A stretch of DNA of 64,000 nt from Multifurca ochricompacta (GCA_022496185.1 WTXG01000018.1:1-64000), one strand, 5' to 3'. Positions 34,440 to 47,219 are shown, counted from the stretch's first letter. Program-made: numbers and translations. Notes: generated from the letters alone by a model not told the origin.

Positions 34440-36374
34440 ATGACCAACAACAACACATCTGAGGCTTGCGCATCAGCCCGGGCTTACATTCGCCGCGAGT
34501 CGCTTGATATTTACAACCGTCTGCATTCCATCGAAACCGATATAGCCTTTATCGACCAAGTGCGCATGGCCTACCCTACACTTCCGCTCATACGTTGTAT
34601 CACTCCACTTGATCTCTTTTTTACCTCTATCTAACAAGTCTCATGAATTAGCAAACCTTCGCTGCGGAGCCTGGTATACTGATCCTGCTATCGTACGCTT
34701 CCATTCTGCGTACGGGTTTCTATTGGGGTGTGACAGTGCGGCGTGCAGGCTCATCCCGGCGTGCACGCATACTTCAAGAGTACAGATGGTCATCACGGCA
34801 ATTGGTCGTTCAATCTTCGTCGCCCGAATCTACACTTGTTGCCCGTCGCCGTTGCCCACGGTGGGTATGTCAACACCATGACACCATTCCTCGCTCCAGC
34901 CCCTCCCTTGATTTCACGACTTTCGCTATCCTAGACTTATTCTCGTAGACTCGACACGCGCGGGAAAACGTCTCCCGACGCTTTGTCTAAAACTGTACCC
35001 ATCTGGTGCGCTGTCGTCAACCGCGCCTTGCGTCTTCGTGACCTCTCCCCGCCCCGCCCCGTCATTTCCGCCGGAGCAGACAGGGCCGATGAAGGAGTAC
35101 AAGAGTCAGGGGATGCCGTTTCAGATCTGCACACGCCGCCTGGCACAGTCGGCGCTCACGAACATACTCAAATTGCCTCACATCTTGATGGCTGGGCCGC
35201 AGACCTTGCCGTGCGTGATGCGCAGGCCGCGCACACTCCCTTTTTCTTTTTTCTCCCCTTGGATGCTTCTGGACTGCTAACCCCCAGGAATACTTCTAGA
35301 ACTCGTCGTATGCGCTCCCAGCTCTGAAGCGATCGTTGCGCCCCCTGTGGATCACACCTGGAACTACTCGTTTCCCACACATCGCACCCGATGCAGGTTT
35401 CTTACCTGTCATTTGCGTGAGTGCATCGCGTGCTATAGGCGTCACAGACGAAGATGATTTGGGCGTGGGACTCGGGCGACGTGTCGATGGGTTCTCATAT
35501 GTGCAAGGTTCAGGTGACGACCATGAGTTATGGAGTCAGGTGTGGCTTGTTGTCATGGTCTCAGCCGTTAACAGATATAGTGACATCGGCTGCAAATCGG
35601 CCTTACTCCAAGGGCTTGACGCCACAGCTTTTCTGGCAGCACCGTGCAGAGTTACTTATGTGCTCGCGCGCTGAGCTCGAGACACTCGTCCCTCGACTTA
35701 TTACAATCACACGAGACACGGCAGCGCAAAGCTCGGTCGACAACCGATCATCGGGATCATGGATTACACAGCCGACCCCTATAGCGAAAGTCGGTGGCCG
35801 CATCGCTCTATGCACACTGACGGGCTTGCCTCGAGACCTTCCAGTCTGGGTAACAGGAGCGCCAAATACCAATGAGGAAACTGCGTTGATTATTGTGGAC
35901 GAGTCGGACGCCCTACGAGATGACATCGACAGTCGCTTGTTGATAAAGGTCCACTCTAACGACACCGCGGCTCTGTCGGACTCAGGAGCAAGTGGCAACT
36001 CATCCAGAGTCCTCCACATGCGCTTCCCCCCTGGTAAGCGTGGACACCACATCTTTCTACACGACGTTCTACCCCGCGCAATTTCATTCGCAAGTCCACA
36101 TCTCAACCTCGGAAGAGCAATCTACGTCGCGGGTGGAGATGGGTGTATTGGCGTGGCATTGGCACTACTGCAGCTATTCTTTGATAGCGATGGACGGCCA
36201 CATATTGGTGCGCCAAGAGACGCAGCAATAAGCAAAAGTTCGGTGCGTACAAGGCTAGAATGGATTATCGCGAGCTTGCCGCAAGCGAATCCCGCGCGAG
36301 CCATTCTAAAGAGAGTCAATGATTTTCTGCTTTCACCGCACCTGCGCGGTGGAAAAGCTGACGAACCACGTTGA
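34440..36374 (+). CDS. RIT1: Initiator tRNA 2'-O-ribosylphosphate transferase
   Basis: Six exons: 34440-34593, 34652-34692, 34749-34864, 34935-35210, 35300-35539 and 35613-36374, about 529 residues (yeast Rit1 has 513). The enzyme modifies A64 of initiator tRNA with ribosyl phosphate so it is excluded from elongation. Signatures: YIRRESLDIYNRLHSIETDI, NLRCGAWYTDP, AYFKSTDGHHGNWSFNLRRP, LILVDSTRAGKR, DALSKTVPIWCAVVNRAL, SLRPLWITPG, GFSYVQGSGDDHELWSQ, and the C-terminal phosphatase-like segment GDGCIGVALALLQLF. The CCC at 34974-34976 is one base short: an extra C joins STRAGKRL to PDALSK and corrects the exon phase (276+1). Confidence 0.9.
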
Positions 36375-37960
36375 AATATGAGCATGATCACGGGCCCCAA
36401 GATTCTGCGTCTCAATTGTATGTATCGTTCTGCAGGACTTGTCCGTACATTCCAGAACTATTTGGAGTTCAGTGCTGATTCAGTTCGAACGCCACACAGC
36501 CCCGGGTGGGCTTTTGGTACGGACCACAGCACCTGACTCAAAAATATTTTCCCTATGCCAGGTTGCATTACTGAAGACATGGGTGATGAATCAGCAGAGT
36601 GATTGCGGCTCCTTAAAACGTTAAGAGTGCAACTTCTAAATCCCCTCTGAGCAAGGAAATCGATCACGCAGCTTGGTTGTGTTTTGAAAGTGCTCTTGCA
36701 TTCATCTCCCCTGAACAGGCGGACAGAAGAATTTGACAGGCAAGCTATTATATTGTTGTCGTGGGAAAGCGGCCTTACCAGGAGGAGCAGAGGGACGGGA
36801 ACGGATATTACTGACATGGTGCGGCGGCTACGGCGGGCACGGAGGAAGCCAAATACCTTTGCTTGCTGTGTGACCTCCGAGATACGAGTCTGCCGGTTAT
36901 AGCTGGTCATCCATCCCTTGGCACAAACGGGCCCTGAACATAAGCAAAAAAACTGGTATTTAGCTCAGGTCAGTTTGTCAGACAGATGATGCTTCTATCA
37001 TGCCGGCATGGTCGTCCATGCCATCAGATAAGTGCTGTATGTTGCCTAATTATTGTCGCTGTCGATGATTAAGACTCGCAACCATTATAATGGGGACAAG
37101 TCGGCGAGTTCCTAATTGACGAGAAAAGAGCTCATTTCGTGTCACTGTCACCAAGGTAACATAGATGTTGCATCCATAGCTGCCTCAGATTTGACCCCTA
37201 AGTGAAGCAGGCGCCGGCAGCTGGGCGGGTGTCGTGGAATCACAAATCAATCTAGTTAGTCCATTAGAATGAAATGTTCCAGGACCAATTAATTACTAGC
37301 AGGGGTCCCTGTTTCTTTGCAGAGTTGTGTCGCAACTATATTGTCGTCACAGCGGGCCCACAGCGATTCACTTATTGGCAGGAGGTTAGCTGGTGGATCG
37401 CCAAGATACCTATTTATCATGCCATGCATGCACTTACCAGTACCGTGGAAGGCACTTGATAAATAGATTTCAAAGTACCAATAACGATCATGCTAACCAA
37501 GTGTCCCTCCTTCCAAACTCGAGATGATTGACTGCTACGGCGCTGATAGGCAGTAATGATCGTTGGCAAGGGACCCCCAATTTGGCCTTTTCAATAGTTG
37601 ACCCTTACCACCATTTGATCACCGAGGTGTTTTCATATTCATGGAGGTCATTCATGTTGGCGGGATTTCTCGTATTGGATGAACCTGACCAGATGCTAAG
37701 CTCGATTGTGTCTCGAAACGAGTCGACATTTACGTCCAAATTTATGCAATAAAGACCCTGGGTCAGTCAACATATGGCCGTGTTACCAAACACTAGACTT
37801 GGCGATTGTTTAGAGAACAGAATGTCTGCTTAGCCACATTGCCGCTCCTAGCGCGCAGAGCACATCACTTGATAGCAGGCAATAATTATTAGGTAAAATA
37901 CGTAAAGCAAGCATAACGCAGAGAGTACCTAGACCAGGGGTGTAGTTACCTATGTCACTT
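36375..37960. other. 1.6 kb with no recognised gene
   Basis: Neither strand shows a chain of conserved exons. Some minus-strand frames near 36.5-36.9 kb stay open for about 150 codons but contain no known motif and no hydrophobic pattern like that of the adjacent DUF6533-type gene. The region may hold a decayed gene copy or long untranslated sequence. Confidence 0.35.
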
Positions 37961-39803
37961 CTAGACCAGCCCTTGGGACCATTTGGCCAAGGGACTTGGG
38001 TGGACATCATTGCGTGACGTAGCGTTCAACGAGCCCACATCGACGACGATAGAGCGATCAAAGCGCGCTTGGTCGAGCTCGGTACCCTCCTGGTCCCCAC
38101 TATTACCTCCCGTAGAAGGCCCTTCTGTGGCTTGGCTGAACCCAAGGATCCCTTGAGTCTTAAAGCGTAATGAGCTTTTGGCATTGCGGCTCGAACGATG
38201 AAAATTCGGCACAGATTCTGTGTGAGAGCGTTTTGCACCAGCATCTGAGTGGTTTTCCTAGCTTATCATTGAATTCATTGAATTAAATGTAGCACGGCGG
38301 ACCTCGAAGGTTAATAAGAATCCTTTGACTCATAATCCATGTGAGAACAGAGGCAGCTGGTGAGCTGGGAGCCATAAACAAATTAGCTGCCGTATAAAAG
38401 CACAACTCACGCGGCGGACTGAGTTCCGCCCAGAAATAGTCAGTGCGCAACACTCATGATAGATACGACTGTGATCTCACCTGGATTGTGGTATTATGAG
38501 TTCTGAACAGCACAGCATTCACGACGTTGATGGCTAGAAGATGTGAACATCGCCAGTTGCTAAGAATATACCATACTAACCTACCTGTCAGCGCAACAAA
38601 GTATCCAAGCCCATCGTAGATCATCCTACGGACTCGTCGACCTCAAGGGGATAGTTCACAATCTACTGACTTACATGCTCACGAAACGCAACAGACTGAA
38701 GAAAAACTCAGTGATGAACAACCCCGAGTACAGTTGCAACATACTAGGGTGAATTCGCCCGGTACTTTAGAAGATATGCCATGGAGATTGCCAGGGTAAG
38801 GATGTCGTACAGTATTGCACCAAGGTAGAACAGCCAGGTGGAGATAAACGCATTGGGGCTGATGCTTGCTGCATTACAGCTGGACGGGTGTGTAATGGGT
38901 CTCGTTTGATGAGGGTAACTAGATGAAAGACCTACTCTCCCTAATAAATCAAATCTAACGTAAGTGCACTGTCACCTACAACTCAGGAGGGACACTCACA
39001 TTGACGACCAGAGCTAGTTCCCATGAAATAAGCTGCTACAGGTACTATGCACGAAAGTGGCGTACGAAAACGGTGATACAAGTTGGCAAACCATTCCACC
39101 TAGATGCGTGCGTGAGGTGCAATGTTGAACGTATAATTCAGCCACTCACTGCGACGGAAATCACGTATCCAGTAAGCAGTACAATGCCTATGGACGGATT
39201 CCTTCCGGCAATGGTGTAGGCTCTGGAATCGGTGCTAAGCATCAGGTTAGGCCACCCACCTAGATTGCAACCCACCGCAAGCCAAGGATCGCTTGTGACA
39301 CCATGCTTTGTGCAACTAACCGGCTGTTAGAGTTCTTCTGACCAAGCCACGATGAGATTAAATGTACCTCTCATGATAGGTGGAATGAGATAGAATTGAT
39401 TGCAGGACTTGGAAGTGAAGCTGTGTGAAAAGGATCCGACGCTGCCTAGAGACAACAGAAGAACGCTGAGGTATCTGGGACTTTTTTTAGACTCTAGCGA
39501 TTCATGAAAGGTCAAACCTGACCGGATTAGAACGAATAGTATCATGTTTGTGCTAGACAAACTTTTCATTAGTTGTGATTTGGCAATAGGGGGTGGGGGG
39601 GGGGGGGTCAGCACCTCAGGCGAAACTTGGACTCGAAGAACATCCTGTAATACCGCCATTCCGCAGACAACGTCCAGAGGTAGCTGTCAGAGGAATTATC
39701 AGGAAACGCGTGGAGATCAGAGTTGAGTACAAGATCACTCGTAAGCGGCGATGGACAGCGCAGCGATTCGCAAGTTATCTGCAGTTATGGTAGCACTCGA
39801 CAT
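37961..39803 (-). CDS. DUF6533-type seven-helix membrane protein
   Basis: Fifteen exons are read on the minus strand: 39803-39739, 39683-39615, 39552-39523, 39480-39368, 39323-39276, 39222-39150, 39099-39000, 38975-38960, 38879-38766, 38695-38675, 38625-38585, 38533-38481, 38418-38411, 38364-38303 and 38244-37961, about 365 residues. It starts MSSATITADNLRIAALSIAA and has the family's DYLWTLSAEWRYYR, SCNQFYLIPPI, SQAILGLRAYTIAGRN, ISTWLFYLGAILYDILTLAI, DGLGYFVALT and LTWIMSQRILINLR. Its Ser-rich tail ends KWSQGLV. These receptor-like proteins are expanded in mushrooms; function is unknown. Two exons are tiny (16 and 8 bases). The joint of exons 4 and 5 is one base short. Intron 2 contains a run of G on the plus strand. 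Confidence 0.82.
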
Positions 39804-40928
39804 AGGAATAAGGATGGCTGCAAGGAATGACACCCTGTCACACTCTGAGTAGCGTACTGATAAGGGGGGGAGGGCGACCATAGGCTACCACGCGAGGGCG
39901 TTTTTTGAGGCTAATTGAGGGCAGTCAATTAACCGAAGCAGGCCAGGAACGATAGTGGAATTGCTGGATGGCCATATAGTGTGATGACAAGCGCTAAAGT
40001 CAACTCTGAAGACTCAATTCTCGATGCTCCACGCCTCCAGTCATGAAGGGTTCTTCCAGCAGGGCTGGTGTATCCGCGTGAGGCACTCAGGCACTCAGTC
40101 TTGAGCGGACCCCCAAAGTGCTTCGCAACAAGAACGTCCCTCCACGAGCAATATTAGAATAAAATTGAATTTCACTGCGGGCGATTGACAATATTAATGT
40201 AAAACCAATTTACAAAGCGCTTACTTCCAACCAGCCGACCCGATTACATTTGCAGCGAAAATTAGTTTGAGAAATTCGGACTTTATTGGTTTGATCCGCC
40301 GTGCCAACTGGTGCATGTTGATGAGTGAAACCGGTGTGCAAGTGTGGAGAAGAGCGTATATTCAAATCAAGAAAGGACCATTCGCGCGATTCGAGGCTCG
40401 TCGCTTGACACGCGGTGTATCCCTCGAAATGCTAATGAGTGGCCAGACTTTCGAAACCGCCCCATTTATCCTTGACATTAAGCACGAATTGGAGCTGATG
40501 GGAGCGATCTGTTAAAGTCGAAGTTACCATCCTAGGCCTACGTGGTCAATGGATTTAGACGGGCCCAACCGATGGCGGGCCCAAATGCACTTCAGACTCA
40601 ACTAATTTTGACAACCCCTTTGTTATTTGAATGTTGACATGGTATTAGATGCGATTTGTGCAGAGCCGCCCCTCGCAGGCCAGTCACATCTTGAGGATTG
40701 CATAACCTTTGTAACATGGGAGCTTGTCGGATCAAGTCGCCAATCATTTATAAAGGAGCAAGCGTCTAATCCACTATTTGCCATTGGCGTGCCTACAAAT
40801 GATGCAGAAAGGTTCCCGTTAAAGCATGTTTTGTAACCATACTCGGCACATCGAGCGCAAACCTCCAAGCCTACAACAAGATACCTTTAATAAACGTACA
40901 TACAGAGCAAGCACGATAACACATACGC
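39804..40928. other. 1.1 kb with no recognised gene
   Basis: This lies upstream of the DUF6533-type gene and downstream of the lectin gene. A plus-strand frame at 40267-40515 (82 codons) has no recognised motif and no supporting exons. A GGCACTCAGGCACTCAG direct repeat is seen near 40082. Confidence 0.35.
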
Positions 40929-42581
40929 TTAAAACCGCTTGCCGTCGGACCACATAAGCCCGCCTCCGCCTCGCCCGAACGCACTGTGACCCCCAGCGCG
41001 AGGGAAGTATCTACGACCGTACGTTTTCCAGCCGAACCAAACCCCGGCGAGTGCTGCGGCGAAGAGTATGAAGCGGAAGAAGGATGAGAACCAGCCCACC
41101 CCAGACCCTACTGCCTGAAGCTTATCACGTGGTGCTTCTGCGGCAGAGAGGATGGCGGAAGATGTCGAGACAGAGATAACACTGCAGGGATGTTGTGTCC
41201 ATATCAGAGGGGGACAAGGGACTCGCAAGGAAGGCAATGTACTCATGCGCATCGCTGACATCGCCGGTCATGGCAGAGAGGCCGATATATGGGTTCGAAG
41301 GGAGGGAAATATCTCTCAGCATGAAGCAATCACTCCACTCCTCCCCTACTCAGATCAGGGCCAAAGACACCACCAGAATTTCGCGAAAACACGCACAGCC
41401 TTTCCACTGGATTTTCACCTGCACAATCAATTGGAAAAAAATCAGAACGTAATAATGGATGATCGCGTCTTAACGCACATCCAATACCGTGTCCTTGACA
41501 TATGTAACCCTGAGCTTTGTCGCAACGTTGGAGCGGCGATAGTTAGCCTGGGCCGGTTATTGGCATTGTCGAACAACATTGCATGGGCATCACAGCGTAC
41601 CGCGCATTCACCGACCATATTCGGGACACCATCCTTAGCAAGGTCATAACTTGTCTTTCCATCACCCTTCATGGCGATGACGCGGGGGAATGGGTAGTCA
41701 GACTCCAAGTCGTTTTTGTATCTACCTCATTGTGCACGTTGAGTTCTTGTTCTACGTGTAAAAGAGTAAATGGCGCACGTATCAAGAAAAATCCCGATCC
41801 CCGTGAAATAATCTAGATGGTGTATTCTGTGTCAAGGTTCTCTAGGCAAGGCATAGCACGTTACTCACCTTTGCTGCCAAACACAGGCCCTACTTCCGCG
41901 CGCTCAGCCGTGATCCACAACGCAAGGCCGTCTCCATAGAGGTGCGTCGTGCTGCCCGTTATCTATGGTGGGATCAGAATCGATTAGCAAAGCATAACGT
42001 CTGTCACTTACCTTGAATTCAACCTCAATAATAAAATTAAAAGCAGTGAGAGGTAGACGGCTCCACAGCCACCCCTGTAGAATGCAGTTGGGAGCTGGAA
42101 GAATGGAAAGGAGGAAGGGAGAGATTTGTACCGTTAACGATTGCCTATTGCGAGTCAGACGGATGTGCTTGTTGGTATTCTGAGGGGTGATGTCAGAATT
42201 TTCCAAGGTTGGGACGCAAGACAAAGACGTACGACATATGCATCGGCACCGAAATCCCACCACCTGTGAGTGGCGAAAAAAGTAAATTTAAGAAAAGGAT
42301 CAGAAGCGAAGGTTATTGGCAACCAGCACCCGAAACGCACCGATTTTGGAGATCCTGGTCGATGTATGGTGCAAATAGGGAATGAGTCCGTAATTGTACT
42401 GTCTGCGAGTAAAGAGGAGTAAACACGAAAACATTCAGTGTATCATCTAAAGCCACGTAAAAGTGTATCTGCGTACTCGTTCAATGGTCCGATTCGCTAT
42501 GCGTGTCCCATCATAGTCCAGTGCCACGACAGATGCTGAGTACAAGGATACTACCAATAGGAATAGCTTGCTTAGGATCAT
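40929..42581 (-). CDS. L-type lectin cargo receptor (VIP36/Emp46-47-like)
   Basis: At least eleven exons can be joined from ATG at 42581 to TAA at 40929. The signal peptide is MILSKLFLLVVSLYSASVVA. The legume-lectin domain then reads RTHSLFAPYIDQDLQNRWWD, FGADAYVNTNKHIRLTRNR, GWLWSRLPLTAFNFIIEVEF, HLYGDGLALWITAER and GPVFGSKDYFTGIGIFLDTY. It continues YPFPRVIAMKGDGKTSYDL, RVTYVKDTVLDVKIQWKG, EEWSDCFMLRDISLPSNPYI and GLSAMTGDVSDAHDVISVST. A membrane helix (RFILFAAALAGVWFGW) and a short basic tail ending KRF follow. These type I proteins bind high-mannose glycans and move glycoproteins between ER and Golgi. Phases agree at each junction I checked, with the DTYKND joint using the acceptor GAGGTAG. 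Confidence 0.88.
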
Positions 42582-42743
42582 TTCGGCTATTCTCGGTCCC
42601 AGTCTTGGTTTTGGGTAGTTTATGGATGTATACGGAAGCCAGGTAGGTCAGAGCGGGCCTGCCTCAGGCGGCGGCGACGAAGGAAAGGTCAAAGGGTCAA
42701 AGGTCAAAGGTTAAAGCTCCCGCACTCGACTCCTCGAGTCAGT

Positions 42744-42773
42744 CACGTGCCATTAAGGCTCAATAACCACGTG
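42744..42773. promoter_or_regulatory. Inverted pair of CACGTG sites upstream of the lectin gene
   Basis: GTCACGTG (42742-42749) and CACGTGAC (42768-42775) face each other across 18 bases, about 165 bases before the lectin start codon and between it and the stop of the J-protein gene. The pair could bind a bHLH dimer twice. The block upstream of the lectin also holds GGTCAAAGG repeats (about 42687-42711). Confidence 0.5.
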
Positions 42774-42817
42774 ACCACATCCATCATATGTAGCCAAATT
42801 TTATTACATGCGGTATC

Positions 42818-44324
42818 TCAATAACTCTTGGACCGTGCGCGTGTATATGTCGCGAACCCCGACCCTGCTTCTGAACGTAAGTTCCCATGCTCCTTCATGA
42901 CCGCAAGTTGTTGTGTGGGTTGCGGTTCTGCATCCTGGAGGGCATCTACATCGATCACTTCGATATCTCTGTTATTACCGAATGGCCTCAACGTAGGCGA
43001 AACCGGCGACGGCAGCTGGCTGAGGCCTATGCTACGTTGCGACGTACGTCTGCGCGGCCCTGGTTGCTCCTGCGTCTGTGCCTTTAGACGCTGGACGACG
43101 TTGCTTCGCGCGCGTCCCAAGTCGGACACAGCAGGAGCTGCGGCGAGTCGATTCTCAATGACGAGGTTCTCCATCTCGTGTGTGAGATGCTCAAGCGTGC
43201 GTTCGTCTGGGTCTCCAGCGCGTCTTGACCCCGGCTGTTTCACAGATAGCATGTGTGTGTCGATCAGGTTGTGTACTGCGGGTGCTTGATGTGAGAGGAT
43301 GAAACAGGGGAGATAGTGGGGCAGTGAAAGACTTACACTCTCTGTCAACGGTCTTGACTTTCTCCAAGATAGCAGCTGCGCCTAGAGCAAGGATTGGACT
43401 AGATGCGTCGTCCGATGCATCGGGAAAAAGGACTGGAGCCACACGCGATATCGCGATGCTGAAGAACATGAACAGCTGAACAAGAGATATTAGTCAAGAC
43501 GTGGACACGATTACATGGAGAAGGAACACACTTGATGAAGGAGACGGATATGCTGGAAGGCGAGGCGTGTAGGGAAGAATAAGGAGAGAAAAGAATACCC
43601 TTGATAGTCTGGTGATGAAGGAGAGGGTCCAAAAAGCAGAGAAAGTTCTGATGCAAAGTGGCCGAAGAATAGGGTATAACGCCACTGAAAGAGGTGTCGG
43701 TGCATAGCTCGCGATATCAACCTGGAGTGCTCACAAAAGCCACACTACTGCTCCTTCCAATTGCAGAGAAGAAAAGGAGAGCGAGGCCTGATACAATGTG
43801 AAAACCAAGGGACTGGATGAGCCCGCGTGCCAGGAACTCATGCTGGGTAACGCATTCCTTGCAGCTTAGAATATTCGCACCGAACCTGTATGAAAGTCTT
43901 TAGTCGTCATCCATAATTGGACTTATCTTACTCACCGATCGTAAGCCCAACGCTTGTTGGGTTCCATCAAAGCCTCATATCCCTCACGCACCGCCACAAA
44001 CAAATCAGCTCCTTGGGGACCAACGCGATCTGGATGGTGTCTTCGCGCAAATGTGCGGAATGCTGTCTTGATTTGACCCGCATCGGCGGTAGGAGAGACC
44101 CCAAGTAGCTCGTAGAAGTTAGGTGGTGTTGAGAGTGATGCTTCGAAGAAGTTATAGGCGAGGTATGACAGGACAACAAAAGCGAAGGTGATACGATAGT
44201 GTAAAGGTGTCACGGGCGTGCGAAGGTAGGGGCGTGCCCAACGTAGAAGCGTGCTAGTAATGAAGTCGGGAACATAGGACCAACCGAGAAGGCCAAATAT
44301 TGCTTTGGTCGTGGAAGAGGGCAT
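42818..44324 (-). CDS. Membrane-anchored J-domain protein
   Basis: Five or more exons join from ATG at 44324. The N terminus (MPSSTTKAIFGLLGWSYVPD) has two hydrophobic segments, then a J domain: NFYELLGVSPTADAGQIKTA, FRTFARRHHPDRVGP with the HPD tripeptide that activates Hsp70, and GYEALMEPNKRWAYDRFG. Further membrane helices follow (IQSLGFHIVSGLALLFFSAI, LFMFFSIAISRVAPVLF) and a hydrophilic C-terminal ~150 residues ending ARSKSY. The layout suggests an ER or other endomembrane co-chaperone with several spans. The join VKTVDRES to PAVHNLIDTH is in phase. It lies just upstream of the lectin gene on the same strand. Confidence 0.78.
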
Positions 44325-44591
44325 CGTTCATAAAATCTTGAAGACAGTCAGCACAGAGAATGTAAACATAATGGAAGGAGTGATATCGCTCAGAACGGGT
44401 AAATGACCCGAGAGACGTATGATCTCCTGTTCCTCGGCCTTAGATCCCAAGAGCCCGCGCGCCTACTACAATAACCGCATGCCTCTGCTTGTGCGCACGA
44501 AACCACACGTCTCATGCATGGAGTTCGAGCATGAACGCTTTTGACCGCGCGCCCGCCATCTCATACAAAAACGGAAAATGAATGCTTCTCT

Positions 44592-45173
44592 CTAGTAGAG
44601 TCCCACGTCTGTGACCACCAGCACGATGTTAAAGGTGAGAAGCATCGTGTAGGCTCGGCTAGAAGCGTGCGAGACGTTCTGCGCATGCGCAGCCCAGATC
44701 CCCATTGTAGACTCAGCCTTTGCCCACGCCCCAGTGATATCAAGGAGAGCAAGCCTATGCATGAGCCCGGCGTGTAGAGCCAAATCAATGTCTGTCCGGC
44801 CTTACGATGTGCCACGGAGAACTCGAGGGATGACACATTGAGTATCGAACATGTAAGAGGGCTCGAGGTTTTGCGGGCGGCGCAAGCATAAAGGGAGGCC
44901 AGAGAATCGACCCTTTTACTGGAACATCGCGGCGAAGAAGGTAGACGGGAATCCTGCACTCACAAATACTATGAGTCTGGGTTTGAACCAGAGAACCAGA
45001 GTTTTTGAGGTGTTGGACAGAGTCTCGAATTGGATAAGGATATTAATCCAGGAGCGATATACAACTGGAGAAGGCAAAGAGTTGTCAGGATGGGCCGAGT
45101 GACGAAAAACAATTAGGAGGACTAACATAGACGGAGGAAGGAAGAGTATAAAGACCTTACGGATTTCTGCGGG
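44592..45173 (-). CDS. Small hydrophobic protein, gene model uncertain
   Basis: Two coding-looking stretches occur on the minus strand. The first begins after an acceptor near 45173 (TPAEIRKVFILFLPPSMLVL) and is rich in hydrophobic residues to PRLIVF. The second (about 44775-44592) reads LALHAGLMHRLALLDITGAW and ends in a membrane-like helix TFNIVLVVTDVGLY. A middle exon (SKRVDSLASLYACAARKTSS) may connect them, but the phases do not agree and no start codon is visible upstream. A single-base error, as suspected elsewhere in the window, could explain this. I do not recognise the family. Confidence 0.4.
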
Positions 45174-45413
45174 TGTCTATAAAAAAAAGAAAGGTAACCA
45201 CATGGGGAATTTCTGCTATGATGTGTCTTGTTCTCTCGAGCCTGAGACAACCACTCGATTGTTGTTGTCGTCGTTGAGGATGCGACAAGTCAACTGGTGG
45301 TGATGAGGCCAGCGAGGTAGGGTGCGTGCTTAGTCATCAATTCAAGTACCACTACTACACAGTATTCTTATACAACAACAAATCCCCCAATCTAGGATCG
45401 ATTGAAAAAGCCC

Positions 45414-46958
45414 TTAAGCGTGTCCCATCACCGAGCGCGCCTTGTAAGGCTCTTCCAAGTATCGAATTTCGTCATCTGTCAATGTGATGTTGGTGCCATC
45501 TGCATGCAACCGAGTCAATTCCGTCTCAATAACATGATTATGACGCCGCTTTACGCACTAATCAACTCTTCTAGATTCTTGATGCTTGTGGACCCAATGA
45601 CAGGGGCAGATACTCGCGTCAATGACCATGCTAGCGAGACTTGAGCCATGGTTATTCCACGCTTCTTAGAAACTTCTTCAACCCTGTTCGATTACCCATC
45701 ACATCTGGGTCATACAGCTTGATGCGAAGAAACGAACCTTTTGACAATTTCTGGGGTACCCGCGCCTTCGAGATAGGCAGTGATGAGGCTTGGGAAACCA
45801 CTGGAGTCAGGGGATTAAGGCGTAGGATGCCACACAAGGCACATACGAATCAGAGTTGCCCCGTGCTGTCCGTGCGTCACCGTCGAAGGGACGAGTGAGC
45901 AGACCGCGCGCTAGGGGCGACCACGGGATGATACCGACACCAAAGTGTTTCAATGTCGGGAACATCTCGCGCTCCTCCTCTCGGTACACAAGGGAGTGAT
46001 GGTTTTGCATCGAGATGAAAGGCGTGAGGTTGTGCGTTATGGCGTAATCTGTATTCTCATACGTCAAACAGTGTAGTTTACCAATGTCAGCCGCTTACTC
46101 TGCATGATATGGACTGCCTCTAAGATCAGCGTAATGGTCATGGACTTCACTGGAGGAAGCACGCACACTGCCAAGCGTAACAACTACTCATGCCAATGTA
46201 TCGGACATATCCCGCCTTGACGATGTCGTGCAAGGCTTGCATCGTCTCTTCGATCGGGGTGTTCGGGTCGAAACGATGGCATTGCAAGACGTCGACGTAG
46301 TCGAGTTGGAGTCGCTCAAGTGACTTCTTCACAGAGTCAAAGATGTGCTGCAACAAGCGCGTCAGAAATGTCGCACAAGGGGACAAAACGAAATCGCCTA
46401 CCTTGCGGCTAAGACCATGTTGGTTAACGTACCCTTTCTTATCGAGTTCGGCAGCAGGAGTGATCCACAATGCCTCTCCCACTGTTTTGGCAACAGCTCC
46501 GTACAACTATGAAACATCTTGAGTACCCGGATCATGGAGACGGCGTCGATATGAACATACTTTGGTCATGACCACGATCTCCTCGCGGGGGAGATTGAGA
46601 ATTTTGATGGCTTTACCAAGATACACCTCAGATAGGCCATTCGAGTACAGGTTCGCAGTGTCGAAGGTGTTCACTCCGCGCTCGTAGCTCCACAGCGCTG
46701 GTGAGATTACGGCAAGAAGAAGGGCTACTCAAAGATGTACTCACGCAAACTTGACATGTTCAATGGCTTCGTTCTCACCAAGGACCCAAGGTTGCCAGCG
46801 GGAATCGCCATAGGACATCATTCCAAGAATGATTCTTGATACCTTCAGTCCCGATATTCCAAGGCGAGCTGTGGTTCATTGGGTCAGGGAAATTATGGCT
46901 TGTGACAAAAGGGCGCACTGTATGGAACGACCCTCTTCGTGACGGCAGGGGCAGACAT
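45414..46958 (-). CDS. Aldo/keto reductase, possible frame errors
   Basis: From ATG at 46958 ([20 protein letters not shown]) exons continue with [150 protein letters not shown] and [20 protein letters not shown]. The catalytic Asp (DTANLYS), Tyr and Lys positions and the H in QCHRFD fit the AKR barrel of the fungal aryl-alcohol/Yakc-like group, which reduces aldehydes with NADPH. The joints near 46745 and 46140 do not keep phase with canonical sites, so each may carry an indel. It is otherwise well conserved. Confidence 0.8.
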
Positions 46959-47219
46959 GTTTATGTATTAAAATATCAAAAACTGGGGAAGGAGATCATA
47001 GGCTTATATATTGTATGGATATTGATGAGATGAGAAATACGCGGATAAGAGTGGATCAGAAATCGCGATAAATATAATATCAGCGACGACCCTCACCAAT
47101 CTAATAATCTCAGCGGCAGTGGCAGGGGGAGGGAGATAGTCACACCACGACATATATTTTACCCGCACTCTTACAATCATCCATACGACGATGAGTAATA
47201 CTTTACACTAGATCATCCA

